Source: Sulfurimonas sp.
Lineage (GTDB): Bacteria > Campylobacterota > Campylobacteria > Campylobacterales > Sulfurimonadaceae
NCBI GenBank assembly: GCA_002733155.1
Contig: NVUO01000014.1
Location: 80,923 to 86,927 of the forward strand
DNA length: 6,005 nucleotides
Direction of reading: 5' to 3'
The position numbers and the translations under genes were made by a program. The notes beneath the pieces are model-generated. The model worked only from the letters and a program-made list of their open reading frames with translations, had not been told where the DNA came from and made no database searches. Position 1 is the stretch's first letter; each line of letters opens with the position of its first letter. Below are positions 1 through 5,904 of the stretch, one piece after another.

Positions 1-229
1 GTTATATACTCATAAAGATTTTCACTAAATGCTCCTGTTGATTCTACTCCAATAATGAAGTCATCATTATTTAAAGAGAGTTCAGCAAGCTTTGCAAGTA
101 AATCTTTAAGTCCTAATATATCTGAGTAAATCCAAAAAGGTTTACAGGCTAATTCTTTAGTATCATCTAAGATACTGACATAATGTTTTTACCCTCAAGG
201 GGCACCCAATCTATTCCTACATAGTACAT
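1..229 (-). pseudogene. IS110-family transposase, N-terminal part, frameshifted and cut by window edge
   Basis: Read on the minus strand, an ATG at 229-227 follows an AGAGG ribosome binding site (240-236) and opens with MYYVGID, the usual start of IS110-family (DEDD, RuvC-like) recombinases; the Asp of GID is the first catalytic acid. After LEGK the frame runs into a TAG. A second frame, from 185 down to base 3, continues with HYVSILDD and carries a GVESTG motif (Glu at 44-42), the second catalytic acid region. The switch falls at the five-A run (T's at 186-190). One extra A would restore a continuous GKKHYVSIL reading, so a single-base deletion is the simplest explanation. The remaining catalytic residues and the C-terminal serine domain lie outside the window. 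Family assignment is confident; whether the break is real, a sequencing error or a programmed shift cannot be decided here. Confidence 0.85.
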
Positions 230-430
230 AATACACCTCTTGTAATTAGTTTAGCGATCTCATAGCTTCGTGTTATACTAGGTAGAGATTATCAATCTCT
301 CCTTAGCATCCTATAGATGATTTGGTAAAGCTAATACAAGACGTTTATTGTGCTGGTACATATAGTCCAAAAAGGAAAGAAACTTGTTTGCTATTAGCTT
401 TTGTGAAAACCATGAGTCTTAAATGAACTC
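230..430 (-). ncRNA. Candidate IS110 bridge (seek) RNA region
   Basis: Seen: about 200 nt upstream of the transposase start with no ORF but with local dyads. One is AGAGATT/AATCTCT (284-290 with 294-300), a 7-bp stem with a 3-nt loop. Another, on the minus strand, is a nested TTAG...CATC/GATG...CTAA helix (about 303-335) that leaves an 11-nt unpaired segment on one side. Known: IS110-group elements such as IS621 encode, in this position and orientation, a structured RNA with target-binding and donor-binding loops that guides recombination. Inference: the region is the remains of such an RNA. No RNA ends, promoter or guide assignments can be set from this sequence alone. Confidence 0.4.
284..300 (-). 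repeat. Inverted repeat (7-bp stem, 3-nt loop) in IS110 non-coding end
   Basis: AGAGATT (284-290) and AATCTCT (294-300) are perfect reverse complements around ATC. The hairpin lies 55-71 nt upstream of the transposase start and is the cleanest secondary structure in the putative bridge-RNA region. Confidence 0.6.
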
Positions 431-480
431 AACCATTTTAGTATATTTGGTTGGTTAATGTATTATACGAAGGAGTTCAT
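423..480 (+). promoter_or_regulatory. Short leader of the binding-protein/kinase/regulator operon with an SD-overlapping inverted repeat
   Basis: This stretch separates the IS110 end from the operon. It holds a possible -10-like TATATT (442-447) with no clear -35. ATGAACTC (423-430) is complementary to GAGTTCAT (473-480), and CAACCA (430-435) to TGGTTG (448-453). In a transcript beginning upstream of 423, the longer pairing would cover part of the Shine-Dalgarno sequence and the spacer. The promoter call is weak; the inverted repeats are exact. The operon promoter could equally lie inside the IS end. Confidence 0.3.
469..475 (+). promoter_or_regulatory. Ribosome binding site deciding the start of the binding-protein gene
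   Basis: GAAGGAG lies 5 nt before ATG 481. This strong site favours ATG 481 over the in-frame TTG at 451, which would add ten residues of no signal-peptide character. Confidence 0.8.
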
Positions 481-1623
481 ATGAAAAGATATATGATTAT
501 TGTCTTAATTATTTCAATTGCCTTATACTTTAATTTCAAAGATGAGACTTTTGAGGATAAAACTTTAAAACTGGGTGCTTCTATACCCAAAAGCGGGCTT
601 ATGAAGGCTTGGGGAGATGCTGTATACAGCGGTGCTAATGCTTACTTTTTGTATGCAAATGAAAATCATTTACTTAAAGGTAAAAAAATAGAATTTATTG
701 TTTATGATGATAAATATGAGCCTGAATTGACTGCTGAAAATATTAAAAAACTTATTAAACAAAATGTTTTTGCTTTTTTTGGTTTTGTCGGAACTCCAAC
801 AGTAAAAAAAATATTGCCCATCTTACAAAAAAATAATATACCCTTTATAGCTCCATTTACAGGAGCAGCATTTTTAAGAGACGATAAAGAAAAAAACTTT
901 ATTAATTTCAGAAGTTCATATAAAGAAGAGATAGATTACATCATTGAATATTTATACAAGAAAAGAGGCATTAGAAAATTTGCCGTTTTTTATCAAAATG
1001 ATGATTATGGTGAAGAAGGTTTTGTCTCACTTCTGTATTCACTAAATAAACGAGATCTAAAATTAGCCGGAGAAGGCAGCTATAAAAGAAACACTCTTTC
1101 TATCAGGCATGCCTTTGGAGAAATTAAAAGTGTAAAACCGCAAGCCGTATTAATGGTAGGTGCTTATAAGGCAAATTCTCTGTTTATTAAAAGGGCGAAA
1201 CAAGATCCTGTTTTTAAAAATACGATTTTTTGCAATATCTCTTTTTCAGATGCAGACGAGATGATTAAAGAGTTAGATTATAATAGTAAAAACTTGCTTT
1301 TTTCAGAAGTTGTTCCTAGTTATAATGATGATTCAAAACCTGTCATTATAGAATATAAAAAAATGATGAAAAAATATTTTTCAAATCAAGCCTTTGGTTT
1401 TATATCTTTAGAGGCATTTTTAGCAGCTAAGACTCTTGTCTCTGCCTTAAAAAATATAAATGGGGATATCACTAGAGAAAAGTTCTTAAAAGAGATTAAA
1501 AACCTTTCAAAAGATAGTTTACAAGGAATAAGTATAAATTTTAAAAACAATCAGTTACATAACAAGGTTTATCTGTTCAAATATGAAAATTCTAAATTTA
1601 TAAAAGTTGAATATGGCATTTAA
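481..1623 (+). CDS. Periplasmic ligand-binding protein, LivJ/AmiC (Peripla_BP_6) type, probable sensor subunit
   Basis: The 380-residue product is a type I periplasmic binding protein related to those for branched-chain amino acids, amides and urea. Residues 5-17 form a hydrophobic N-terminal segment with no lipobox Cys and no clear AxA cleavage site, so it may be secreted or stay as a membrane anchor. The mature part starts with LGASIPKSGLMKAWGDAV (31-48), matching the family's 'G..xPxSG....G' opening. FFGFVGTPT (99-107) and the IPFIAPFTGA segment (120-129) form the usual ligand-side loop of lobe 1, and YQNDDYGEEG (171-180) is the hallmark at the start of lobe 2. Length is normal. It has no ABC permease or ATPase neighbour; its stop overlaps the kinase start by 11 bp. 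Inference: it binds a small molecule and reports to the kinase, as TorT does to TorS. The ligand cannot be told from sequence. Confidence 0.85.
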   Translation: MKRYMIIVLIISIALYFNFKDETFEDKTLKLGASIPKSGLMKAWGDAVYSGANAYFLYANENHLLKGKKIEFIVYDDKYEPELTAENIKKLIKQNVFAFFGFVGTPTVKKILPILQKNNIPFIAPFTGAAFLRDDKEKNFINFRSSYKEEIDYIIEYLYKKRGIRKFAVFYQNDDYGEEGFVSLLYSLNKRDLKLAGEGSYKRNTLSIRHAFGEIKSVKPQAVLMVGAYKANSLFIKRAKQDPVFKNTIFCNISFSDADEMIKELDYNSKNLLFSEVVPSYNDDSKPVIIEYKKMMKKYFSNQAFGFISLEAFLAAKTLVSALKNINGDITREKFLKEIKNLSKDSLQGISINFKNNQLHNKVYLFKYENSKFIKVEYGI

Positions 1624-3208
1624 AAAACTTTTTATAGCTATAGATAAAGTGCCTTTTACCTATAAGGCTTCTATTTTACTATTTATCATTATCGGTGGAA
1701 TGATATCAATTGTAATTTTTTCTCAAATATCTATTTATACTATAAAAAATGATTTTGATGTTTTATTTGAAAAAAGAACAAAACCGATTGTTAAACTTGA
1801 AGCTATTAAAGACACATATAAAATTAATATACACGACACACTATATGATCTTCAAAATAGAAATATTACTTTAGAGCAATCTCGTGATATTATAGGTTTA
1901 GGAAGACAGATTATTAACAAAAACTGGAATCAATATTTAGAAATCACTTTATCAAAAAAATATGAACCAACTTTTCTAAATAAGATTATAAAAAAGTTTT
2001 TTATTATAGGAGAACAAGATAAAAATACAATTTTAAAAAAAAGTATTAGCTCAAATATAAATGATAAACATCTTAAAATCAATAATATGCTTAGTAAAAT
2101 TTTGATAGAATTTAAAAAAGAAAATTTCAAAGAAACATCATCTCTTATAAATAATGTATATTTAGAAATAAACACTGTATCTATATATATTACAAACTTA
2201 ACAAATTACGATTTAAGTATGTCTGTTAGTGAAAAAAGAGATACTCAAAATATATTTAATACAATTTCAACGATTTTAAATGTTTTAATCATCTTAGTTT
2301 TTGCTTTTTCCATTTTATTCTCCGCTATTATCATTATGAATTTTAAAAAACTTCATTTTGGTTTAGAAGACGCCGTATGTGCAAAAGTAGAAGAACTACA
2401 GGCCTTAAATGAGTCTCTTGAACGCAGAATTAAAAATGAAGTGACAAACTCAAGGAAAAAAGATTTAATTATGTTTCAGCAGGCCAGACACGCAAGTTTA
2501 GGTGAGATGATTTCAAATATTGCTCATCAATGGAGACAGCCCTTAGGCTCAATTATGATGATTATTCAAGGTTTTCAAACTAAAATGGAACTGGGAAAAC
2601 TGACTCCTGAGTTTATGCAAGAGAAGGTAAATGACGCTGTTTTGCTTGCACAGAACATGTCAAATACGCTAGAAGATTTTCAAAACTTTTTTAAGCCCAA
2701 CAGAGACAAAGAAAATTTCTCTTTAAAAGATTGCATTGAACACTCTTTTGAATTGTCAAAATATATTTTAGATGAAGAAAAAATAGAGTTTATACTAAAA
2801 ATAAAAGATGATGTTAAAATGCATGGTTTTTATAATGAACTTTCATATGTCTTTTTAAATATAATATCAAACTCCAAAGATGCTTTAAGCTTAAAAATAA
2901 ATAAAAGACTTATAGAAGTTAGAGTTAAAAAATCAAAAAAGAAAATAAGAATAAACATAGTAGATAATGGAGGTGGGATAGATGATAAGATTTTACCTCA
3001 TATATTTGAACCATATTATACGACTAAATATAAAAGTACGGGAACAGGCATAGGTCTGTATATGTCACAGCAAATTATTGAAAAACATATGCAAGGCACT
3101 ATTGCTTGTAAGAATATTTATTATAAAATAAAAAATCAAGATTTTGAGAATTGTGCTCTGTTTGCGATTACAATTCCAATTAGTGAGGCAGATAAAAATG
3201 ATGACTAG
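1613..3208 (+). CDS. Membrane sensor histidine kinase
   Basis: The 531-residue inner-membrane kinase has TM1 at about 19-41, a mostly helical periplasmic region of about 178 residues (42-219), TM2 at about 220-243, and a likely cytoplasmic coiled coil (about 253-283, VEELQALNESLERRI). The dimerisation/H-box is ASLGEMISNIAHQWRQPL with phospho-acceptor His305. The ATPase domain shows the N-box (FLNIISNSKDAL, Asn420), G1 (DNGGGI, 451-456), F-box (IFEPYYTTK) and G2 (GTGIGL, 477-482), so all catalytic elements are present. There is no recognisable PAS, HAMP or Cache domain; the periplasmic part may be a four-helix-bundle type. ATG 1613 overlaps the preceding gene by 11 bp and has no good Shine-Dalgarno sequence, which implies translational coupling; TTG 1607 is a less likely start. 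It should phosphorylate the regulator encoded next, in response to the binding protein (inference). Confidence 0.93.
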   Translation: MAFKKLFIAIDKVPFTYKASILLFIIIGGMISIVIFSQISIYTIKNDFDVLFEKRTKPIVKLEAIKDTYKINIHDTLYDLQNRNITLEQSRDIIGLGRQIINKNWNQYLEITLSKKYEPTFLNKIIKKFFIIGEQDKNTILKKSISSNINDKHLKINNMLSKILIEFKKENFKETSSLINNVYLEINTVSIYITNLTNYDLSMSVSEKRDTQNIFNTISTILNVLIILVFAFSILFSAIIIMNFKKLHFGLEDAVCAKVEELQALNESLERRIKNEVTNSRKKDLIMFQQARHASLGEMISNIAHQWRQPLGSIMMIIQGFQTKMELGKLTPEFMQEKVNDAVLLAQNMSNTLEDFQNFFKPNRDKENFSLKDCIEHSFELSKYILDEEKIEFILKIKDDVKMHGFYNELSYVFLNIISNSKDALSLKINKRLIEVRVKKSKKKIRINIVDNGGGIDDKILPHIFEPYYTTKYKSTGTGIGLYMSQQIIEKHMQGTIACKNIYYKIKNQDFENCALFAITIPISEADKNDD

Positions 3209-3863
3209 AAATTTAAATATCCTAAATGAATTTAATATATTATATTTAGAAGATGATGACTCTCTTCTAAAACATACGGCAGATGCCTTAGATGACTTTG
3301 TTAAAAATGTATTTGCAGTAAAAACCTCGCAAGAAGCTATGCGGATACTTGAGAATAAAAGAATTGATGTAATAATCTCAGATATTCTGCTAGAAAATGA
3401 AACCGGAATAGATTTTTTAAAAGAACTGCAAGAAGACAAAAATATACATATACCAACTGTTTTAACAACAGCCCATACAGATACAAAATACCTTTTAGAT
3501 GCTATAAAATTAAAGGTAGAAAATTATATTGTTAAACCAATAAACCTAAAAGAGCTGTTAAATACGCTTCATGATATACTTTTGCCTCTTATTCAAGAAA
3601 GAGAGATTCAAAAAAACTCAAATATCATCAGAACAATATCAGCAATTACAGATAATAAACAAGTTGAAGTTGTGAAATATATATTAGATAATTTAAATGA
3701 AAAAGATGAACTTATATCTTCATATAGCGATATAATGCAAAATATTTCTATCTCAAAACCGACACTTATCAAACTTTTTAAAGAGCTCTCTGATAAAAAG
3801 ATTTTAGTGAAGACGGCACATAAAACTTATAAGTTTGAAAATAAAGCCTTAAATAATATCTAA
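3198..3863 (+). CDS. Response regulator with REC domain and short, probably winged-helix output domain
   Basis: The 221-residue regulator has a receiver domain (about 12-130) with acidic pocket residues Glu18, Asp19 and Asp20, phospho-acceptor Asp62 (VIISDILL), conserved Thr91 (LTTAH) and Lys113-Pro114 (YIVKPI). The C-terminal stretch (about 140-221) is not an obvious OmpR, NarL or NtrC output domain. It contains a run around SDIMQNISISKPTLIKLFKE (177-196) followed by LSDKKILVK and a YKFE strand. This has the layout of a helix-turn-helix plus wing, as in MarR/IclR-like folds ('..is.pTl.k.lkeL..k.ilvk'). ATG 3198 is chosen because GAGG (3185-3188) lies 9 nt upstream and the overlap with the kinase stop is 11 bp, like the junction before. 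ATG 3201 is an alternative, and the frame stays open back to 3144. It is the likely cognate partner of the kinase. DNA-binding function is inferred from the fold-like pattern only. Confidence 0.9.
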   Translation: MMTRNLNILNEFNILYLEDDDSLLKHTADALDDFVKNVFAVKTSQEAMRILENKRIDVIISDILLENETGIDFLKELQEDKNIHIPTVLTTAHTDTKYLLDAIKLKVENYIVKPINLKELLNTLHDILLPLIQEREIQKNSNIIRTISAITDNKQVEVVKYILDNLNEKDELISSYSDIMQNISISKPTLIKLFKELSDKKILVKTAHKTYKFENKALNNI

Positions 3864-3868
3864 TTCCC

Positions 3869-3910
3869 CCTCTTTAGCTGTAGAGGCTTTCTACTCGAAA
3901 AGAATCCTCT
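3869..3910 (+). terminator. Alternative stem-loops after the operon, possible weak terminator
   Basis: AGAGG (3882-3886) can pair with CCTCT upstream (3869-3873, 8-nt loop) or with CCTCT downstream (3906-3910). The second helix can be extended by TTCT/AGAA across a small internal loop. No strong U-tract follows either hairpin, only CTTTCT after the first, so intrinsic termination is doubtful. The position, immediately after the last operon gene, is what a terminator would have. Confidence 0.35.
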
Positions 3911-4049
3911 AATACTCACAACTTCATTCATACGCTTTGCTTAGAAATACCGATAATAGAGCCTTGTAAGCCTAAGCTTATATCCTTAAGTATAAATAAT
4001 AATAATTTTTTCCCTTGGATATTTTAATAAATTTACTTATATATTGCTA

Positions 4050-4128
4050 TTTGGTAAAATATTATTTACTTTTTAAGCTTAAATTAAAATTAAAATTGTT
4101 AAACTTTGGTAATATAAATTTTACCAAA
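4050..4128 (+). promoter_or_regulatory. Triple TTTGGTAA half-sites, candidate operator
   Basis: TTTGGTAA occurs at 4050-4057 and 4105-4112 on the plus strand and as its reverse complement TTACCAAA at 4121-4128. The last two form an exact 8-bp inverted repeat with an 8-bp gap; the first is 55 bp, about five helical turns, upstream of the second. This is a plausible array for a dimeric DNA-binding protein acting on the downstream porin. The adjacent regulator is a natural candidate, but nothing in the sequence proves it. Confidence 0.4.
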
Positions 4129-4174
4129 ATAGATGATAAAAATTAAGTTTTTCTGTTTTATGCAAATAAGGCTT

Positions 4175-4231
4175 TATACTTTTCGTTTGTTAAAGTAATT
4201 TTGTATTTTTACATGCTCATTTATTTATGAT
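4175..4231 (+). promoter_or_regulatory. Possible porin promoter(s)
   Basis: Two -10-like hexamers precede the porin: TATACT at 4175-4180 and TATGAT at 4226-4231. The second has a TTGTAT -35-like element at 4201-4206 (19-bp spacer) and lies inside the 22-bp palindrome. Campylobacterotal sigma-70 promoters depend mostly on the -10 and upstream T-rich DNA, so either could work. No start site can be fixed. Confidence 0.35.
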
Positions 4232-4241
4232 CATAAATAAA
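4220..4241. promoter_or_regulatory. Perfect 22-bp palindrome upstream of the porin
   Basis: Half-site TTTATTTATGA (4220-4230) is followed directly by its exact reverse complement (4231-4241), centred on GATC, 36 bp before the porin start codon. It overlaps a -10-like TATGAT, as a repressor operator would. If transcribed it would form a 9-bp AU stem with a GAUC loop in the leader mRNA. Confidence 0.6.
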
Positions 4242-4276
4242 GTTTATGTGAATATATACAACAAAAAAGGAAAAAA

Positions 4277-5623
4277 ATGAAAAAAGCGTTAAAATTAAGT
4301 ATTGTATCAATGATTGCTATAACAGGTGTAAATGCTGCTGATGATTTAAGCAGTATGTTCAGTGAGGGGAAAACAAGCGGGCAAATCCGTATGTTTTATA
4401 TAGATAGAGCCTATCAAGGCGGTTCTGGTTTTGCTGTAAAACGCGACTCTTTTACAGTAGGCGGTCATCTTAAGTATGAAACAGCAAAACTTAACGGATT
4501 AAGTCTGGCTGCGTCTTTTTACACGACTAATAAGATAGATCTAAACCAGCACGGTACGACAGATCCATCTCTTTTAGGAACAGGTCTGGAAAGCTACTTA
4601 ATTTTAGGTGAAGCATATATAGCTTATGGCTTTTCTCAGTTTGGTACAAAAACAGATGCAAAGATTGGTTTACAGCGTTATGATACTCCAATGATGGGAA
4701 GTGATGATGCAAGAACTCTTCCTAATACTTTTGAAGCATACAAATTTACAAACAAAGATATAAAAAATGTAAATATACAAATTGCTCATGTAAATAAAAT
4801 CGCTTATGGAACATTCAGCAATATTTACAGCGGGGGAATCTTAGGATCTACTGCAGGTTATCCTTCCAAAGGAAATGCTGGAACAGGAAAGTATCTTAAC
4901 TTAGGCGAGGCTGCTGTAGGTAAAAGCACTTCTGGTGTTACTAATGTCATGATAAGCTTTAAAAACAAAAATTTTTATGCAAAACTTTCTAATGATTATG
5001 CCTGGGATTTGTATAACACTCTTTATGTAGATGCAGGAGGAAGTGTTGACTATGGTCAAGGTCTTAGTGCCTTTGCCTCTGTGCAGGCAATAAAACAAAA
5101 TGATGTTGGTGATGACTTAATGAAAGAGTCAATATTAGGCGGAAACGGAGAGATAGATTCTTTATACTGGGCGGCCAAAGTCGGAGTTAAATATTCTGGA
5201 CTTACTGCTTATATAGCCTATTCACAAACAAGTAAGAATGATGCAGCAGATGCTTCATATAAAAATGCCATACTTTCACAATTTGGAGGTACGCCTGCTT
5301 ATACCCAAGGTATGGTTACTCGTCACCAATTTTTAGCAGGAACTAAAGCAACTAAGACAGCCCTAACTTACTCTTTTAAAAAGCAGGGTGTTAACCTAAG
5401 TACAACGGCATATTATGTATCATATGATATGGATAAAAACAGCGGTTATGGTGTGGCACGTACAGCAACAGAAGCGGGTTTTGATATTAAGTATTATCCA
5501 AAATCAGTTAAAAACCTTCAGCTTCGTTTTAGAGGAAATTTTCCAAGAAAATTTGCTGAAGCAACAGTTGGAAACGATACTGGATGGAATGAGTACCGTC
5601 TGATTGCAAACTATAATTTTTGA
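4277..5623 (+). CDS. OprD-like outer membrane porin
   Basis: The 448-residue product is a beta-barrel porin for passive uptake of small solutes across the outer membrane. A Sec signal peptide is clear: charged MKKALK, hydrophobic core, and predicted cleavage after VNA (20/21). The mature protein begins ADDLSSMFSEGKTSGQIRMFYIDR (written here as its first 24 residues 21-44, key part SGQIRMFYIDR), the typical opening of campylobacterotal OprD-family porins. Alternating polar/hydrophobic strands follow throughout, and the chain ends RLIANYNF with the C-terminal Phe that BAM recognises. AGGA lies 5 nt before the ATG. Codon use looks somewhat less AT-extreme than in the kinase, as expected for a highly expressed protein. 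It lies on the same strand as the sensor operon, 413 bp downstream; control by that system is inferred. Substrate unknown. Confidence 0.9.
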   Translation: MKKALKLSIVSMIAITGVNAADDLSSMFSEGKTSGQIRMFYIDRAYQGGSGFAVKRDSFTVGGHLKYETAKLNGLSLAASFYTTNKIDLNQHGTTDPSLLGTGLESYLILGEAYIAYGFSQFGTKTDAKIGLQRYDTPMMGSDDARTLPNTFEAYKFTNKDIKNVNIQIAHVNKIAYGTFSNIYSGGILGSTAGYPSKGNAGTGKYLNLGEAAVGKSTSGVTNVMISFKNKNFYAKLSNDYAWDLYNTLYVDAGGSVDYGQGLSAFASVQAIKQNDVGDDLMKESILGGNGEIDSLYWAAKVGVKYSGLTAYIAYSQTSKNDAADASYKNAILSQFGGTPAYTQGMVTRHQFLAGTKATKTALTYSFKKQGVNLSTTAYYVSYDMDKNSGYGVARTATEAGFDIKYYPKSVKNLQLRFRGNFPRKFAEATVGNDTGWNEYRLIANYNF

Positions 5624-5674
5624 TAATTTGTCATACGAATAAAATGATAACAGATTTTATATTCTATACTTTTT

Positions 5675-5698
5675 CTGCTGCACTTGTTAATGCAGCGG
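5675..5698 (+). terminator. Stem-loop downstream of the porin, possible terminator or 3' stabiliser
   Basis: CTGCTGCA (5675-5682) pairs with TGCAGCGG (5691-5698), 8 bp including one G-U, around an 8-nt loop, 51 nt after the porin stop. It is the most GC-rich dyad in the region, but the T-tract lies before rather than after it on the plus strand, so a classical intrinsic terminator is not shown. Confidence 0.4.
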
Positions 5699-5795
5699 AA
5701 TCACGCTCTGATTTATAAAAAAGTTAATGAATTATTTTTTAAATTTGTTGATATATTGATAAGTAGTAGAGCACAATTAATTTCATATTCAAAGA

Positions 5796-5887
5796 GAAGA
5801 GAAGCTATAAGATGCGAGGCAAAACTTTGAAGTTGCACTTTATTGTGCTACAAGAAGTTTTAACAAAGCAGATTGTAGCTTCTCTTC
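5796..5887. repeat. Long imperfect inverted repeat with 12-bp perfect ends
   Basis: GAAGAGAAGCTA (5796-5807) is exactly complementary to TAGCTTCTCTTC (5876-5887). Inside it, AAAACTT (5821-5827) pairs with AAGTTTT (5855-5861), and GCAC (5835-5838) pairs with GTGC (5845-5848) around a 6-nt loop. The whole forms a stepped hairpin about 92 nt long. It could be a miniature element, an IS end, or a structured RNA. No coding content is evident. Confidence 0.6.
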
Positions 5888-5904
5888 ATCCTGCGGGCAG
5901 TATT

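Larger units (their letters stand above)
1..443 (-). mobile_element. IS110-family insertion sequence, transposase-proximal (left) end
   Basis: The segment holds the broken transposase start (1-229) plus about 200 bp of non-coding DNA between it and the next gene, whose own ribosome binding site starts at 469. IS110-group elements have a long non-coding left end upstream of the transposase and lack conventional terminal inverted repeats, so the outer boundary cannot be read directly. The value 443 is a guess; anything from about 400 to 460 is possible. The element runs leftward out of the window. Confidence 0.55.
3864..4276. other. 413-bp intergenic region between response regulator and porin
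   Basis: No convincing gene lies here. In order it holds two mutually exclusive hairpins just after the regulator stop (3869-3910), a short minus-strand stretch that may be a gene scrap (3928-4023), a very AT-rich block including the tandem-like ATTAAA run at 4081-4098, three TTTGGTAA half-sites (4050-4128), a possible porin promoter, and a 22-bp palindrome (4220-4241). Its length and dyads suggest the porin is transcribed on its own and regulated. Confidence 0.7.

Noticed and set aside
451..480. TTG start at 451 for the binding protein
   Set aside because: ATG 481 has a strong GAAGGAG at proper distance and begins a normal hydrophobic leader; the extra ten residues do not.
1930..2175. 81-codon minus-strand open frame inside the kinase
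   Set aside because: Low-complexity Ile/Leu/Phe-rich shadow of the kinase's AT-rich periplasmic region; no start signal or family.
3144..3197. Longer response regulator starting at 3144
   Set aside because: The extra 18 residues come from inside the kinase gene, are not receiver-like, and lack a ribosome binding site; ATG 3198 has one.
3065..3439. 124-codon minus-strand open frame across the kinase/regulator junction
   Set aside because: Lies opposite two well-supported genes; Ser/Ile-rich composition typical of an antisense shadow.
4081..4098. Tandem ATTAAA run as an origin or CRISPR-like repeat
   Set aside because: Only about 2.5 copies of a 6-bp AT unit without spacers; ordinary for AT-rich intergenic DNA.
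5796..5887. Integron attC site
   Set aside because: A TAACAAAGC-like stretch is present, but the matching GTTRRRY core and the expected simple/complementary ends are absent, and no integrase is visible.
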